Positions 1 through 7,271 are shown, counted from the first letter of the stretch. The stretch: 12,728 bases of DNA from JAYUHK01 sp043778415 (GCA_043778415.1 JAYWGG010000316.1:1-12728), one strand, 5' to 3'. Numbers and translations: made by a program. Notes: generated by a model not told the origin, from the sequence alone.

Positions 1-456
1 GAGTTTGAGCGGCAAATGTTGAGCGGCGAACTCGAGGTGGATTTGATTCCGCAGGGTTCTCTGGCGGAGCGTTGTCGGGCTGGAGGAGCGGGAATACCAG
101 CTTTTTTTACACCTGCGGGCTACGGAACTGAAATTGCCGAAGGAAAGGAAGTTAAGATTTTCAATGGCAAGCCACATATTTTGGAAACCGCTTTGACCGC
201 AGATTTTGCGCTCATAAAGGCTTGGAAAGGCGACCACGACGGAAATTTAATTTTCAAGGGTACAGCTCGTAATTTCAATCCTGTTATGGCGATGGCTGGA
301 AAAATCACGGTCGTAGAAGTCGAAGAACTCGTAGAGTCTGGAGAACTTGACCCAAATTTTATTCATATTCCAGGCGTGTTTGTGCAGCGTATTTTTCAGG
401 GAAAAAACTACGAAAAACGCATCGAACAGCGAACTGTCCAAAAAAAACTTAATTGA
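1..456 (+). CDS. scoA: 3-oxoacid (succinyl-CoA:acetoacetate-type) CoA-transferase subunit A, C-terminal part
   Basis: This is the C-terminal 151 residues of a family I CoA-transferase alpha subunit, which with subunit B moves CoA between a dicarboxylic acyl-CoA and a 3-oxoacid such as acetoacetate in the cytoplasm. The frame is open from base 1 (E-F-E-R-Q before the first Met), so the ATG at 16 is internal and the 5' end lies outside the window. Recognisable family segments are SGELEVDLIPQGSLAERCRA, the glycine-rich GGAGIPAFFTPAGYGTE and GNLIFKGTARNFNP. Whole subunits are usually about 230 residues, so roughly one third is missing. Subunit B follows after 35 bp with no terminator, so the two are almost certainly cotranscribed. 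Related pairs (AtoDA, PcaIJ, ScoAB) differ mainly in acceptor specificity; the ScoA name is the most likely but is not proven by the sequence. Confidence 0.9.
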   Translation, partial: EFERQMLSGELEVDLIPQGSLAERCRAGGAGIPAFFTPAGYGTEIAEGKEVKIFNGKPHILETALTADFALIKAWKGDHDGNLIFKGTARNFNPVMAMAGKITVVEVEELVESGELDPNFIHIPGVFVQRIFQGKNYEKRIEQRTVQKKLN

Positions 457-491
457 AGGCTGTCACATTCTTGAAATAAAAATAAAAAAAT

Positions 492-1145
492 ATGTTGGAT
501 AAAATAGGAATTGCGAAAAGAATTGCACAAGAATTGAAGGACGGCTGGTATGTAAATCTCGGTATTGGGATTCCAACTTTGGTCGCAAATTACATTCCCG
601 AAGGCATCAGTGTAGAGTTTCAGTCCGAAAATGGAATATTGGGCATGGGCGCGTTTCCGTGGGAGGGCGAAGAAGATGCCGACCTCATCAATGCTGGCAA
701 ACAGACTGTTACGCTGCTGAAAGGTGCTTCGATATTTGATTCTTCGATGAGTTTTGCGATGATTCGTGGGCAACATATCCAGCTTACGGTGCTTGGGGCG
801 ATGGAGGTTTCGGAGCAGGGCGACATCGCAAACTGGAAAGTTCCCGGAAAAATGGTGAAAGGTATGGGCGGAGCAATGGACTTGGTTGCGTCCGCCGAAA
901 ATATTATCGTAGCGATGATGCACACCGACAAAGCGGGAAATTCTAAACTCTTGCCGCACTGTAGCCTTCCTTTGACAGGCGTGAAATGCGTCAAAAAAAT
1001 TGTCACAGATTTGGCAGTTTTGGACATTACACCACAGGGATTTAGGCTTTTAGAACGCGCTCCGGGAGTGGCGGTCGAGCAGATTCAAAAAGCTACTGCG
1101 GGTCGCTTGATTATAGACGGCGACATTCCCGAAATGAGTATTTAG
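492..1145 (+). CDS. scoB: 3-oxoacid CoA-transferase subunit B
   Basis: This is the full-length (217 aa) beta subunit of the family I CoA-transferase begun by the preceding gene. It carries the catalytic glutamate that forms the glutamyl-CoA thioester: the signature FQSENGILGMG lies at about residues 43-53, with Glu46 the expected nucleophile. Other family segments are NLGIGIPTLVANYIPEG near residues 22-38 and GAMDLVASAENIIVAMMHTDK in the middle of the protein. The length is normal for the subunit. The ATG at 492 is preceded by an A-rich stretch and no Shine-Dalgarno sequence, as usual in Bacteroidota. The stop lies 15 bp from the stop of the convergent OmpA-family gene, and I see no hairpin terminator there. 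The likely role is ketone-body or short-chain 3-oxoacid activation; AtoA-like specificity cannot be excluded. Confidence 0.93.
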   Translation: MLDKIGIAKRIAQELKDGWYVNLGIGIPTLVANYIPEGISVEFQSENGILGMGAFPWEGEEDADLINAGKQTVTLLKGASIFDSSMSFAMIRGQHIQLTVLGAMEVSEQGDIANWKVPGKMVKGMGGAMDLVASAENIIVAMMHTDKAGNSKLLPHCSLPLTGVKCVKKIVTDLAVLDITPQGFRLLERAPGVAVEQIQKATAGRLIIDGDIPEMSI

Positions 1146-1160
1146 AGATGATAAATTAGC

Positions 1161-2837
1161 CTAATTCTTCTTGTCTTTACTGGCTTTTGGCGCAGTGCGG
1201 CGGGTAGTTTCGAGATAGCCAACTTTCAGTCCCTTGTTGTATTGAATTACTTTTGCATCTGGATATTTTATCTCTACAGCTTCTGTCAAAAACAGTTCTG
1301 CGTCTTCTTTTTTGGCAAAATTCCCTAACATAACCCTGTATCCTACGTTTGTTTTGTCTGTCACAATATTTTCATATTGTGTAAAAACTGCATTGTCGTC
1401 GGTTAGTTTTTCTTTTGAGAAAAATATTTCTACCAAGTATCCTGTGTAACCTTTGGGAATGTTATAGACCGAAGATTTCGAGATAGTTTCTTTCCCATCT
1501 AATGTTTTTGTGACATAGCTAAAAACGGTTTCGACAGGAAATTCGTCGTAAGAAAAATCAGCGACCAACTTTGAACCTTCCCCAATTACTTTGACTCGTT
1601 TGTTGGTTTTGGCAACTTCTTGAGCTGCTTTTTGTGCTGACTTACCCTCTAATTTTTGCTCTAAAGTTTCACCTTCTTTGAGTTCGATAACTTCTTCTTG
1701 CTCGAGTTGAGATACATTTTTATCAAAATTTTTCTTATAATTTTCTTCTCTAATAATATCTTTTAGGGTTTTTCCATCGTAAGGATCTGCTCCAAAACCG
1801 ACGATACGAAGTTCGGTGCGTCTGTTTTTTTGATGCTCTACATCGGTACAAGTGACACCGTTTTTGCATCGATTCAATATTTTAGTTTCGCCATATCCTT
1901 TTGCAGTTATTCTTTCTTTCAAAATTCCTGTCTTTACGATATATTCTACCGCAGCGTTGGCACGGTTTTGTGAAAGTTCTTGGTTGGAAGCATCGTCGCC
2001 GCGCGCATCTGTATGCGAGCCCAACTCCACAATCAGCGACGGATTTTCTTTCAAAACGACCGCCAACTTATCCAATTCTTTTGCTGCATCGTCCCGAATA
2101 TCAAACTTTCCAGAGTCGTAATAAATATTTTCTATCTGCATCGTTTTGTTCAGTTCGAGCGGTTGAAGTTCGATATTAGCCAACAAAGTACCGCGCTGGT
2201 GTCCTTGCGTAAGATTGTCTGAAACGCCCGGTTTTACGTCGTCAATACCGTCAATACACAAGATACAGCCCTTAATATTGACAAAGGCTTCGATTCTTTT
2301 ATTAAAAAAACCTTGCTTCCGAATAAGTATCGTATAGTGATTTCCTTGCTCAAAAGTGAAGTTAAAATTGGGCGATAAAGTGCTGTCCAACGTCATTTCT
2401 TCCTTGCTCGTCGTGTTATTAAAAATCTCGACTTTCGCTCCTTCGAGTCCGTCGCGAGCCTTCAAACCGTCCATCACTTTCGCTAATGTGACATCAAATA
2501 GGTAGCCCGGCTTTCGCTCCAACTCAATTTTAGCGAAAAATTTCTCTCCAGCACTGACATCTTTTATCGTCAGAATGGTGTCTTTTTCAAAAAATAAATC
2601 TTTGCTTGCCGAAATTTTGTACGTCACATTTTTATCTACTTTGAAAGAAAAAAATCCCTCCGTATTAGTCTGCGCAGTTTTGACTATCTTGCTATCACGC
2701 AATAAATTGACTTCGACCTGATTGAGAAAACCACGATTGTTGGCTTCAAAAACATAGCCTTCCAACACAATATTTTGTGCAAAAAGTGATACCGTTGAGA
2801 GCAAAAACAAACTAGTTATTATAAATAAATTTTTCAT
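1161..2837 (-). CDS. OmpA-family envelope protein with carboxypeptidase-regulatory-like N-terminus and SPOR-like C-terminus
   Basis: This 558-residue exported protein probably links the outer membrane or periplasm to peptidoglycan. Residues 1-20 are a signal peptide ending FA|QN. Residues 24-105 look like a carboxypeptidase-regulatory/Cna-B beta-sandwich (LEGYVFEANNRGFLNQVEVN). A second, weaker sandwich-like region covers about 112-225. Residues 233-346 are an OmpA C-terminal domain: the motif SHTDARGDDASNQELSQNRA contains Asp277 and Arg292, the usual diaminopimelate-contacting residues. An insertion with two cysteines (324 and 330) precedes KNRRTELRI. A charged, probably helical linker (370-415) leads to a C-terminal stretch (about 495-545) that resembles a SPOR/sporulation-related repeat (YRVMLGNFAKKEDAELFL). 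The gene is single and reads away from the regulator at 3082, with which it shares an upstream region holding a -7 box. Domain limits are from inspection only. Confidence 0.88.
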   Translation of the reverse strand: MKNLFIITSLFLLSTVSLFAQNIVLEGYVFEANNRGFLNQVEVNLLRDSKIVKTAQTNTEGFFSFKVDKNVTYKISASKDLFFEKDTILTIKDVSAGEKFFAKIELERKPGYLFDVTLAKVMDGLKARDGLEGAKVEIFNNTTSKEEMTLDSTLSPNFNFTFEQGNHYTILIRKQGFFNKRIEAFVNIKGCILCIDGIDDVKPGVSDNLTQGHQRGTLLANIELQPLELNKTMQIENIYYDSGKFDIRDDAAKELDKLAVVLKENPSLIVELGSHTDARGDDASNQELSQNRANAAVEYIVKTGILKERITAKGYGETKILNRCKNGVTCTDVEHQKNRRTELRIVGFGADPYDGKTLKDIIREENYKKNFDKNVSQLEQEEVIELKEGETLEQKLEGKSAQKAAQEVAKTNKRVKVIGEGSKLVADFSYDEFPVETVFSYVTKTLDGKETISKSSVYNIPKGYTGYLVEIFFSKEKLTDDNAVFTQYENIVTDKTNVGYRVMLGNFAKKEDAELFLTEAVEIKYPDAKVIQYNKGLKVGYLETTRRTAPKASKDKKN

Positions 2838-2886
2838 ATTAAGACTTTTGTGACATTTTTAACCTAAATTCTATATAAAAGTTTAG

Positions 2887-2915
2887 CAAAACTACGATTT
2901 TTCTGCAACTCAAAA
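2887..2915 (-). promoter_or_regulatory. Bacteroidota-type promoter for the OmpA-family gene
   Basis: On the minus strand TAGTTTTG (2894-2887) is an exact match to the Bacteroidota -7 consensus TAnnTTTG. A TTTTG lies 16 bp upstream (2915-2911), somewhat closer than the usual -33 spacing. Transcription would begin near 2880, giving a leader of about 40 nt before the ATG at 2837. The assignment is by motif only. Confidence 0.5.
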
Positions 2916-2936
2916 TGATTTTTATCAAATTTTGAG
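2909..2936. repeat. Inverted repeat in the divergent promoter region (possible operator)
   Basis: CTCAAAAT (2909-2916) is matched by its exact reverse complement ATTTTGAG (2929-2936) across a 12-bp spacer. With a 2-nt bulge the pairing extends inward through GAT/ATC, to 11 pairs. It overlaps the likely -33 region of the OmpA-family promoter and lies about 80 bp upstream of the regulator's -7 box. It is a candidate protein-binding site. The AT-rich content makes a chance repeat possible. Confidence 0.35.
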
Positions 2937-3013
2937 CATTTTCGTATAGAATAATGACATATCATAAAACAATTTATGTGTTCAATGCAGCAACAAATAT
3001 AAAAAAGTTGTTT

Positions 3014-3021
3014 TATCTTTG
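3014..3021 (+). promoter_or_regulatory. Bacteroidota-type -7 promoter box for the LytTR regulator
   Basis: TATCTTTG matches the Bacteroidota -7 consensus TAnnTTTG exactly. No convincing TTTG stands at the -33 distance. A transcript would start near 3028, only about 12 nt before the ATG at 3040 but about 54 nt before the GTG at 3082, which fits the later start better. Confidence 0.5.
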
Positions 3022-3081
3022 CAAAGTTAGTCATAATATATGACGCAGTTTCCCAATTTCCTTAACCTAATTGCTCTAAAA

Positions 3082-3843
3082 GTGATAAAAGCTGTCATTA
3101 TTGAAGACGAAATAAATGGACGTAAAAATCTAAAAAATCTGCTCCACGACTATTGCCCGGAAGTGCAAGTTATAGCGGAGGGCGGCTCCGTGGAGGAGGG
3201 ATTAGCCATTTTGAACGACTCTGAAGCGACGATTGACGTTGCTTTTTTGGATATTAGTTTGCCCGATGGACTGGTTTTTCAGCTCCTCAACCGCTTGGAC
3301 GACATAAGTTTTGAGATAATTTTTATTACAGCTTTCGATAAATATGCAATAAATGCCTGCGAATACGGCTCGATTGGGTATGTTTTGAAGCCCATTGACC
3401 CCGACAAGCTCAAGGAAGCAGTCGGGCGTGTACATACCGTGCGCTCTTCCAAGATGCCGCAGCGTTTGGAGGTGTTCAAGCAAAATTATTCCAACCCCAA
3501 TTCGTTTGAAAAAATAAGTGTTTCGGCGATTGACGGCATTTATTTTCTCAATCTCAAAGACATTGCGCGCTTCGAGGGCGAAGACAATTACACGCATATT
3601 TTTCTAAACAATGGCGATAAAATAACGGCTTCCAAAACCATAAAACAGTACGAATCCATACTTTTGCCCGTCAATTTTTATCGAGTTCATAAAAAACACG
3701 TCATTAATTTGAATTTTATGAAAAAATTTGTGCGCGGTGACGGCGGTTATATTTTGATGGACGACGGAAAAAAAATAGAACTTTCTCGCCGCCGCAGACC
3801 CATTTTTATGGACTTGCTGAAACGTTTGCAAGAGGAAATTTAA
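3082..3843 (+). CDS. LytTR-family DNA-binding response regulator
   Basis: This is a two-domain transcription factor (253 aa) acting in the cytoplasm. Residues 1-115 form a CheY-like receiver with the acidic pair Glu8-Asp9 (IIEDE), the phospho-acceptor Asp57 (FLDISLPDG), Thr83 (FITAFDKYA) and Lys103 (YVLKPIDPDKL), so phosphorylation should work. Residues 145-250 form a LytTR DNA-binding domain (RFEGEDNYTHIFLNNG, FYRVHKKHVINL, IELSRRRRP). The frame is open from an ATG at 3040, but the extra 14 residues (MTQFPNFLNLIALK) look like noise. I prefer GTG 3082 because relatives typically begin M-I-K-A-V-I-I-E-D-E and because of the position of the -7 box. No histidine kinase is visible beside it, so it is an orphan here. 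Divergent orientation suggests, but does not show, control of the OmpA-family gene or of itself. Confidence 0.92.
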   Translation: MIKAVIIEDEINGRKNLKNLLHDYCPEVQVIAEGGSVEEGLAILNDSEATIDVAFLDISLPDGLVFQLLNRLDDISFEIIFITAFDKYAINACEYGSIGYVLKPIDPDKLKEAVGRVHTVRSSKMPQRLEVFKQNYSNPNSFEKISVSAIDGIYFLNLKDIARFEGEDNYTHIFLNNGDKITASKTIKQYESILLPVNFYRVHKKHVINLNFMKKFVRGDGGYILMDDGKKIELSRRRRPIFMDLLKRLQEEI

Positions 3844-3844
3844 T

Positions 3845-3884
3845 AAAAAAACCAATTTTAGTGACGACCTAAAATTGGCTTTTT
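3845..3884. terminator. Bidirectional intrinsic terminator
   Basis: A perfect 10-bp stem, CCAATTTTAG (3851-3860) and CTAAAATTGG (3868-3877), closes a 7-nt loop. It is followed by CTTTTTTATT on the plus strand and, because A-runs precede it, by a T-run on the minus strand too. It sits between the convergent stops of the LytTR regulator (3843) and the GH109-family gene (3905) and should end transcription from both sides. Confidence 0.88.
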
Positions 3885-3904
3885 TATTGTTCCTAATTTT
3901 TTTT

Positions 3905-5293
3905 CTAATAAATCTCGCCAAATGCAAAAACTGGTTTTCTTGTCGTCCAGCGTCCGCGCGTGAAGTCTGGCATCGGCATCGGCTGGCTTCCCAACGAAAC
4001 TGACTGCTCGGAAAGTGGCGTTATAGAGAGCCAAGTTGCTGCATCATAGGCATCAAATGGCGGTGCTTCATTCCGCTTTGCACACTCTACAAAAGAATTC
4101 ATCAAGAACCAATCCATGCCACCGTGACCAGCTCCCTCTGCTGTTTTTTCGTATTTTTGCCACAATGCGTGGTCGTATTTTTTCAAATATTCCGTAGCTT
4201 TTTCCCAGTTATGAGCTTTTTGTGACGTTCCTTCGATATACAAAGAATTATTCACGTCCATCCACAATCCTTTCGTGCCTTGCACCCGAAATCCGAGAGA
4301 ATACGGACGCGGCAGCCCTGTATCGTGGCTGATAATTATACTTTCTCCATTGACAGTCTTCAAAACCGTTGTCACAACATCGCCTAATTTAAATTCTATT
4401 TTTGCGTTAGGGTGTGACACACCACCTTTGGGGTGATTGACGATATACTCGTGCAAACCGCGCGCTTTGGAGGACGTAGAAGTAAGATACAAAATCCTAT
4501 TTCCACGATTGATATTCGTAAATTGAGCGACTGGACCGATACCGTGAGTCGGATAAAGGTCACCATTTCGATGCACCGATTGGGTAGTTCTCCACCGTGC
4601 TTCACTGAATCCCTGTTCTCCAAACTCCACTCCGCCGCCATAAGGCTGCTTTCCGTCGTTGAATTTTACTTCCCGAAGGTCGTGTTGATAGCCACATTCG
4701 AGGTGAATCAACTCACCGAACATATTTTGTCGAACCATATTTAATACTGCCATCACGTCACGACGATAACAAACATTCTCCATAAAAAATAAATGACTTC
4801 CTGTAGATTCGTGTGTATTGACTAATTGCCAACACTCGTCCAACGAAAATGCGCCGCAAACTTCAACCCCTGTATAGAGTCCTGCTTTCATACAAGCGAT
4901 AGCTTGTTCGCTGTGCCACATCCACGGACTTGCAATAATAACTGCGTCCAAATCCTTCATTTCCAACATTTTAAGATAGCCTCTATCGCCGTCAATAAAA
5001 TATTTAGGTTGTTTTTTACCATATTTATCCACTAATATTTTGCAAGCCTCCATCGCTGCGGAATCAATATCGTTGATGGCAACTACATTACAGTCTTCTC
5101 GCTGCAAAATTTCTTCCACATGGTCGCGCCCTCGCAGACCCGCTCCGATGAAGCCAACATTTAATTTTGATTTTGGTTTCTCTCTCAAAATACCAAAAGC
5201 CGGTTTAGATTCTTTAGAAATTGCCGAATTTGTGACAGAAAGTCCAATTCCAGCTAATGCAGTGTTTTGTAAAAATTTTCTTCGATTTATCAT
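3905..5293 (-). CDS. Tat-exported GH109-family protein (Gfo/Idh/MocA fold; alpha-N-acetylgalactosaminidase-like)
   Basis: This 462-residue protein begins with a twin-arginine signal (NRRKFLQNTALAGIGLSV). It then has a Rossmann NAD-binding domain (VGFIGAGLRGRDH, residues 46-58) and a Gfo/Idh/MocA C-terminal domain. The segments ENVCYRRDVMAVLNMV, GGVEFGEQGFSEARWRT, HRNGDLYPTHGIGP and GAGHGGMDWF closely match, from memory, the Elizabethkingia GH109 alpha-N-acetylgalactosaminidase. That enzyme cleaves glycosides by an NAD-dependent oxidation-elimination-addition mechanism with tightly bound cofactor. Tyr202 (GYQHD) and His250 (YPTHG) align with its proposed catalytic Tyr and His. Tat export fits a protein that must bind NAD before crossing the membrane. 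Its ATG overlaps the kinase stop by 4 bp (ATGA), so it is the last gene of a coupled three-gene unit. The substrate could be another HexNAc glycoside, and a plain oxidoreductase is the fallback reading. Confidence 0.88.
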   Translation of the reverse strand: MINRRKFLQNTALAGIGLSVTNSAISKESKPAFGILREKPKSKLNVGFIGAGLRGRDHVEEILQREDCNVVAINDIDSAAMEACKILVDKYGKKQPKYFIDGDRGYLKMLEMKDLDAVIIASPWMWHSEQAIACMKAGLYTGVEVCGAFSLDECWQLVNTHESTGSHLFFMENVCYRRDVMAVLNMVRQNMFGELIHLECGYQHDLREVKFNDGKQPYGGGVEFGEQGFSEARWRTTQSVHRNGDLYPTHGIGPVAQFTNINRGNRILYLTSTSSKARGLHEYIVNHPKGGVSHPNAKIEFKLGDVVTTVLKTVNGESIIISHDTGLPRPYSLGFRVQGTKGLWMDVNNSLYIEGTSQKAHNWEKATEYLKKYDHALWQKYEKTAEGAGHGGMDWFLMNSFVECAKRNEAPPFDAYDAATWLSITPLSEQSVSLGSQPMPMPDFTRGRWTTRKPVFAFGEIY

Positions 5294-6381
5294 ATCCTTT
5301 GAGTTTTAATTTTTTGAAAAATAAGTTCATTTAGATAATTTTCTTGACGCACGATAGAGCTGAACAAGGCAAATTGATTTTTTGCTCTTGCCAAGTTGTG
5401 CGTTTTATATTTAATTGGGTAATAAGTATCTCCTACCAAATAATCAGTAAAAAATCGAATAGCCTGAACAAGAATGATATTTTTAGCCCCAAGCAATAGA
5501 TTATTGAGTTCAGCTTTGAGCAAAATACCGTCCACGCCGTCTAAATAACCTTCTAAAAGCGACTTAAAAATCTCTGGACGACATTCTATTTTAGTGGAGT
5601 CGGATTCGTTTTCATCGAATGTCGGACTGCACGTCCGCACCAAATCTCCGAAGTCGGAAAGCACTACCCCACTCATCACCGTATCCAAGTCAATGACCGC
5701 AATAACTTTATCTAAATGACTGTCAAACAGCACATTATTAATCTTGGTATCGTAGTGTATCACCCTTTGGGGTATTTTTTTTTCATCAATCAATCTTTGA
5801 ACCTCTACAATAACCTGTTGATTTTTGTAAATAAAATCAATCAAACCGCTGCTATCTTCTGCTCTGCCGCAGGCATCTTTTTCTATACTTTCATAGAAAT
5901 TGCGCAACCTCATTTCTCCATTGTGAAAATCTGGAATTATGGTGTGCAACTCACTTGGAGGCAGATTTTTTAACTTAAAAACAAAATTTCCGAAGGCACG
6001 AGCCGCTTGATAGGCTTGACCTGCATTTGTAACACTATCAATCGCCATCGAATTTTCTATAAAATAAAACGCTCGCCAATACTGATTATTATAAATCACA
6101 AAGTACTGATTATCAACAGTTTGTATCGGATTCAGAATTTCGTAATCGCTATGAGAAGCTGCAAGCTCGCGACAAACTCGAGCCATATTTTCGGCAACCT
6201 CCGATGGATTTTTAAAAATATTATGATTTAGGCACTGCAAAATTATATTTTGCATTTTACTGTTATTTACAAAATATAATTTAAAAGTCTTATGAATATA
6301 CCCATTGCCGTACGCGTAATGTTCTAATAACTCTCCGTCTGGAAAGAATTGTAAAAAAATAGTTGAAATATCGGCTACCAA
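5290..6381 (-). CDS. NahK-type N-acetylhexosamine 1-kinase-like protein (aminoglycoside phosphotransferase fold)
   Basis: This 363-residue cytoplasmic kinase of the APH/choline-kinase fold aligns along its whole length, from memory, with bifidobacterial NahK, which phosphorylates GlcNAc and GalNAc at C1. Visible landmarks are the nucleotide-loop segment YGNGYIHKTF (24-33), YWRAFYFIENSM (101-112), the catalytic loop IHYDTKINNVLF (208-219; Asp211 as expected base, Asn216), the metal site IDLDT (230-234), SDFGDLVRT (242-250) and FFTDYLVGDTYY near residues 310-325. The start is TTG at 6381. An in-frame TAA lies shortly upstream, and the first ATG downstream is Met43, already past the conserved loop. 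It therefore overlaps the nucleotidyltransferase gene by 7 bp, and its own stop overlaps the GH109 start by 4 bp. Automatic annotation would probably say only aminoglycoside phosphotransferase; antibiotic resistance is not indicated. The exact sugar is not known. Confidence 0.87.
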   Translation of the reverse strand: MVADISTIFLQFFPDGELLEHYAYGNGYIHKTFKLYFVNNSKMQNIILQCLNHNIFKNPSEVAENMARVCRELAASHSDYEILNPIQTVDNQYFVIYNNQYWRAFYFIENSMAIDSVTNAGQAYQAARAFGNFVFKLKNLPPSELHTIIPDFHNGEMRLRNFYESIEKDACGRAEDSSGLIDFIYKNQQVIVEVQRLIDEKKIPQRVIHYDTKINNVLFDSHLDKVIAVIDLDTVMSGVVLSDFGDLVRTCSPTFDENESDSTKIECRPEIFKSLLEGYLDGVDGILLKAELNNLLLGAKNIILVQAIRFFTDYLVGDTYYPIKYKTHNLARAKNQFALFSSIVRQENYLNELIFQKIKTQRI

Positions 6382-7271
6382 AGCGGCGAAGGATATAATT
6401 TGTTATCCACCAAACGCTGAAATGCCTCTTGAACAACTGGTTTGTCTTCTTGATACGTCACACCATACCATTTATCGTTGGAAGTCAGAACTTTCATCGT
6501 TATTTCACCCGATTTTATGAGTGCATCTACCGTGAGCGGAATAAAAAACTCCCCTTTTGGCTTGTCCCGATTGGCTGCTATGAACGCATGAAATTGAGTG
6601 CGCAACGGCTTGAAAATGCTTGGGTGAAACCCAAAAAAATTCATGGAAACTACCGTATTTTCGGCGAGCGAGTGGCTGCCTTTTTCGTCCTCAAAATAAA
6701 TAATACCTTCTTTTTTTTCAATTTTTGTTCTTTCTGTGACAGAACTCAAGTAATCGTGGTCATCGGTAGCACAAACACCTCTCGAAACAGAGCCATTATC
6801 GGACAAAGTATTGTTTAAAATATAACCAACCATTCCGTAATGGTCTGCGCGAGCTTCATTTGTTAGAAAATCTGCGATTTGGCGAAAAGCCTCTACGCCA
6901 TAATAATCATCGGCATTAATGACCGCAAAGGGTGCATCTACTTGGCTTTCGGCAGCTAAAACCGCATGAGAAGTTCCCCACGGTTTCGTTCTTTCTGGTA
7001 CGTTTTCAACGCCTTCGGTACAAGAATCCATTTCTTGAAATGCATAAACTACCTCAATCTTTCCCTCAAATTTTCCCTTAAACTTCTCTTTAAAGTCTGC
7101 TTCAATACTTTTTCTGATGACAAAAATCACTTTTCCGAAGCCCGCTCGTATCGCATCGTACACAGAATACTCGATAATTGCTTCATTGGACGGTCCGACT
7201 CCATCTACTTGTTTCAGTCCTCCGTAACGGCTGCCCATGCCCGCAGCTAAAATCATAAGGTTTGGTTTCAT
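6375..7271 (-). CDS. Sugar nucleotidyltransferase (NTP_transferase family)
   Basis: This is a cytoplasmic sugar-1-phosphate nucleotidyltransferase of 298 aa. The N-terminal nucleotide loop is LAAGMGSRYGGLKQVDG (residues 8-24) and the metal-binding acidic motif is NADDYYG (119-125). PWGTSHAVLAAES (98-110) is the usual G-T-x-x-A element after the loop. There is no left-handed beta-helix, so it is not GlmU-like. The frame runs back to 7352, but residues before M-K-P-N-L-M-I-L-A-A-G are low-complexity and Phe/Ile-rich, so ATG 7271 is chosen. The 77-bp gap upstream has no clear promoter or terminator, so read-through from the AcpH-like gene is possible. The stop overlaps the TTG start of the kinase by 7 bp. 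With that kinase and the GH109 protein, the likely product is a UDP-HexNAc or similar nucleotide sugar; base and sugar specificity cannot be read from the sequence. Confidence 0.88.
   Translation of the reverse strand: MKPNLMILAAGMGSRYGGLKQVDGVGPSNEAIIEYSVYDAIRAGFGKVIFVIRKSIEADFKEKFKGKFEGKIEVVYAFQEMDSCTEGVENVPERTKPWGTSHAVLAAESQVDAPFAVINADDYYGVEAFRQIADFLTNEARADHYGMVGYILNNTLSDNGSVSRGVCATDDHDYLSSVTERTKIEKKEGIIYFEDEKGSHSLAENTVVSMNFFGFHPSIFKPLRTQFHAFIAANRDKPKGEFFIPLTVDALIKSGEITMKVLTSNDKWYGVTYQEDKPVVQEAFQRLVDNKLYPSPLW

Noticed and set aside
408..959. 183-codon open frame on the minus strand opposite the CoA-transferase genes
   Set aside because: It lies antisense to scoA/scoB, which have clear family motifs, and its translation is rich in His, Arg and Phe with no recognisable domain.
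1154..1166. Short palindrome AATTAGCCTAATT between the convergent scoB and OmpA-family stops as a terminator
   Set aside because: The arms are only 6 bp with a single-base centre, cannot form a hairpin loop, and have no T-run on either side.
4433..4744. 103-codon plus-strand frame opposite the GH109-family gene
   Set aside because: It is antisense to a well-supported gene and shows no motif, signal or promoter.
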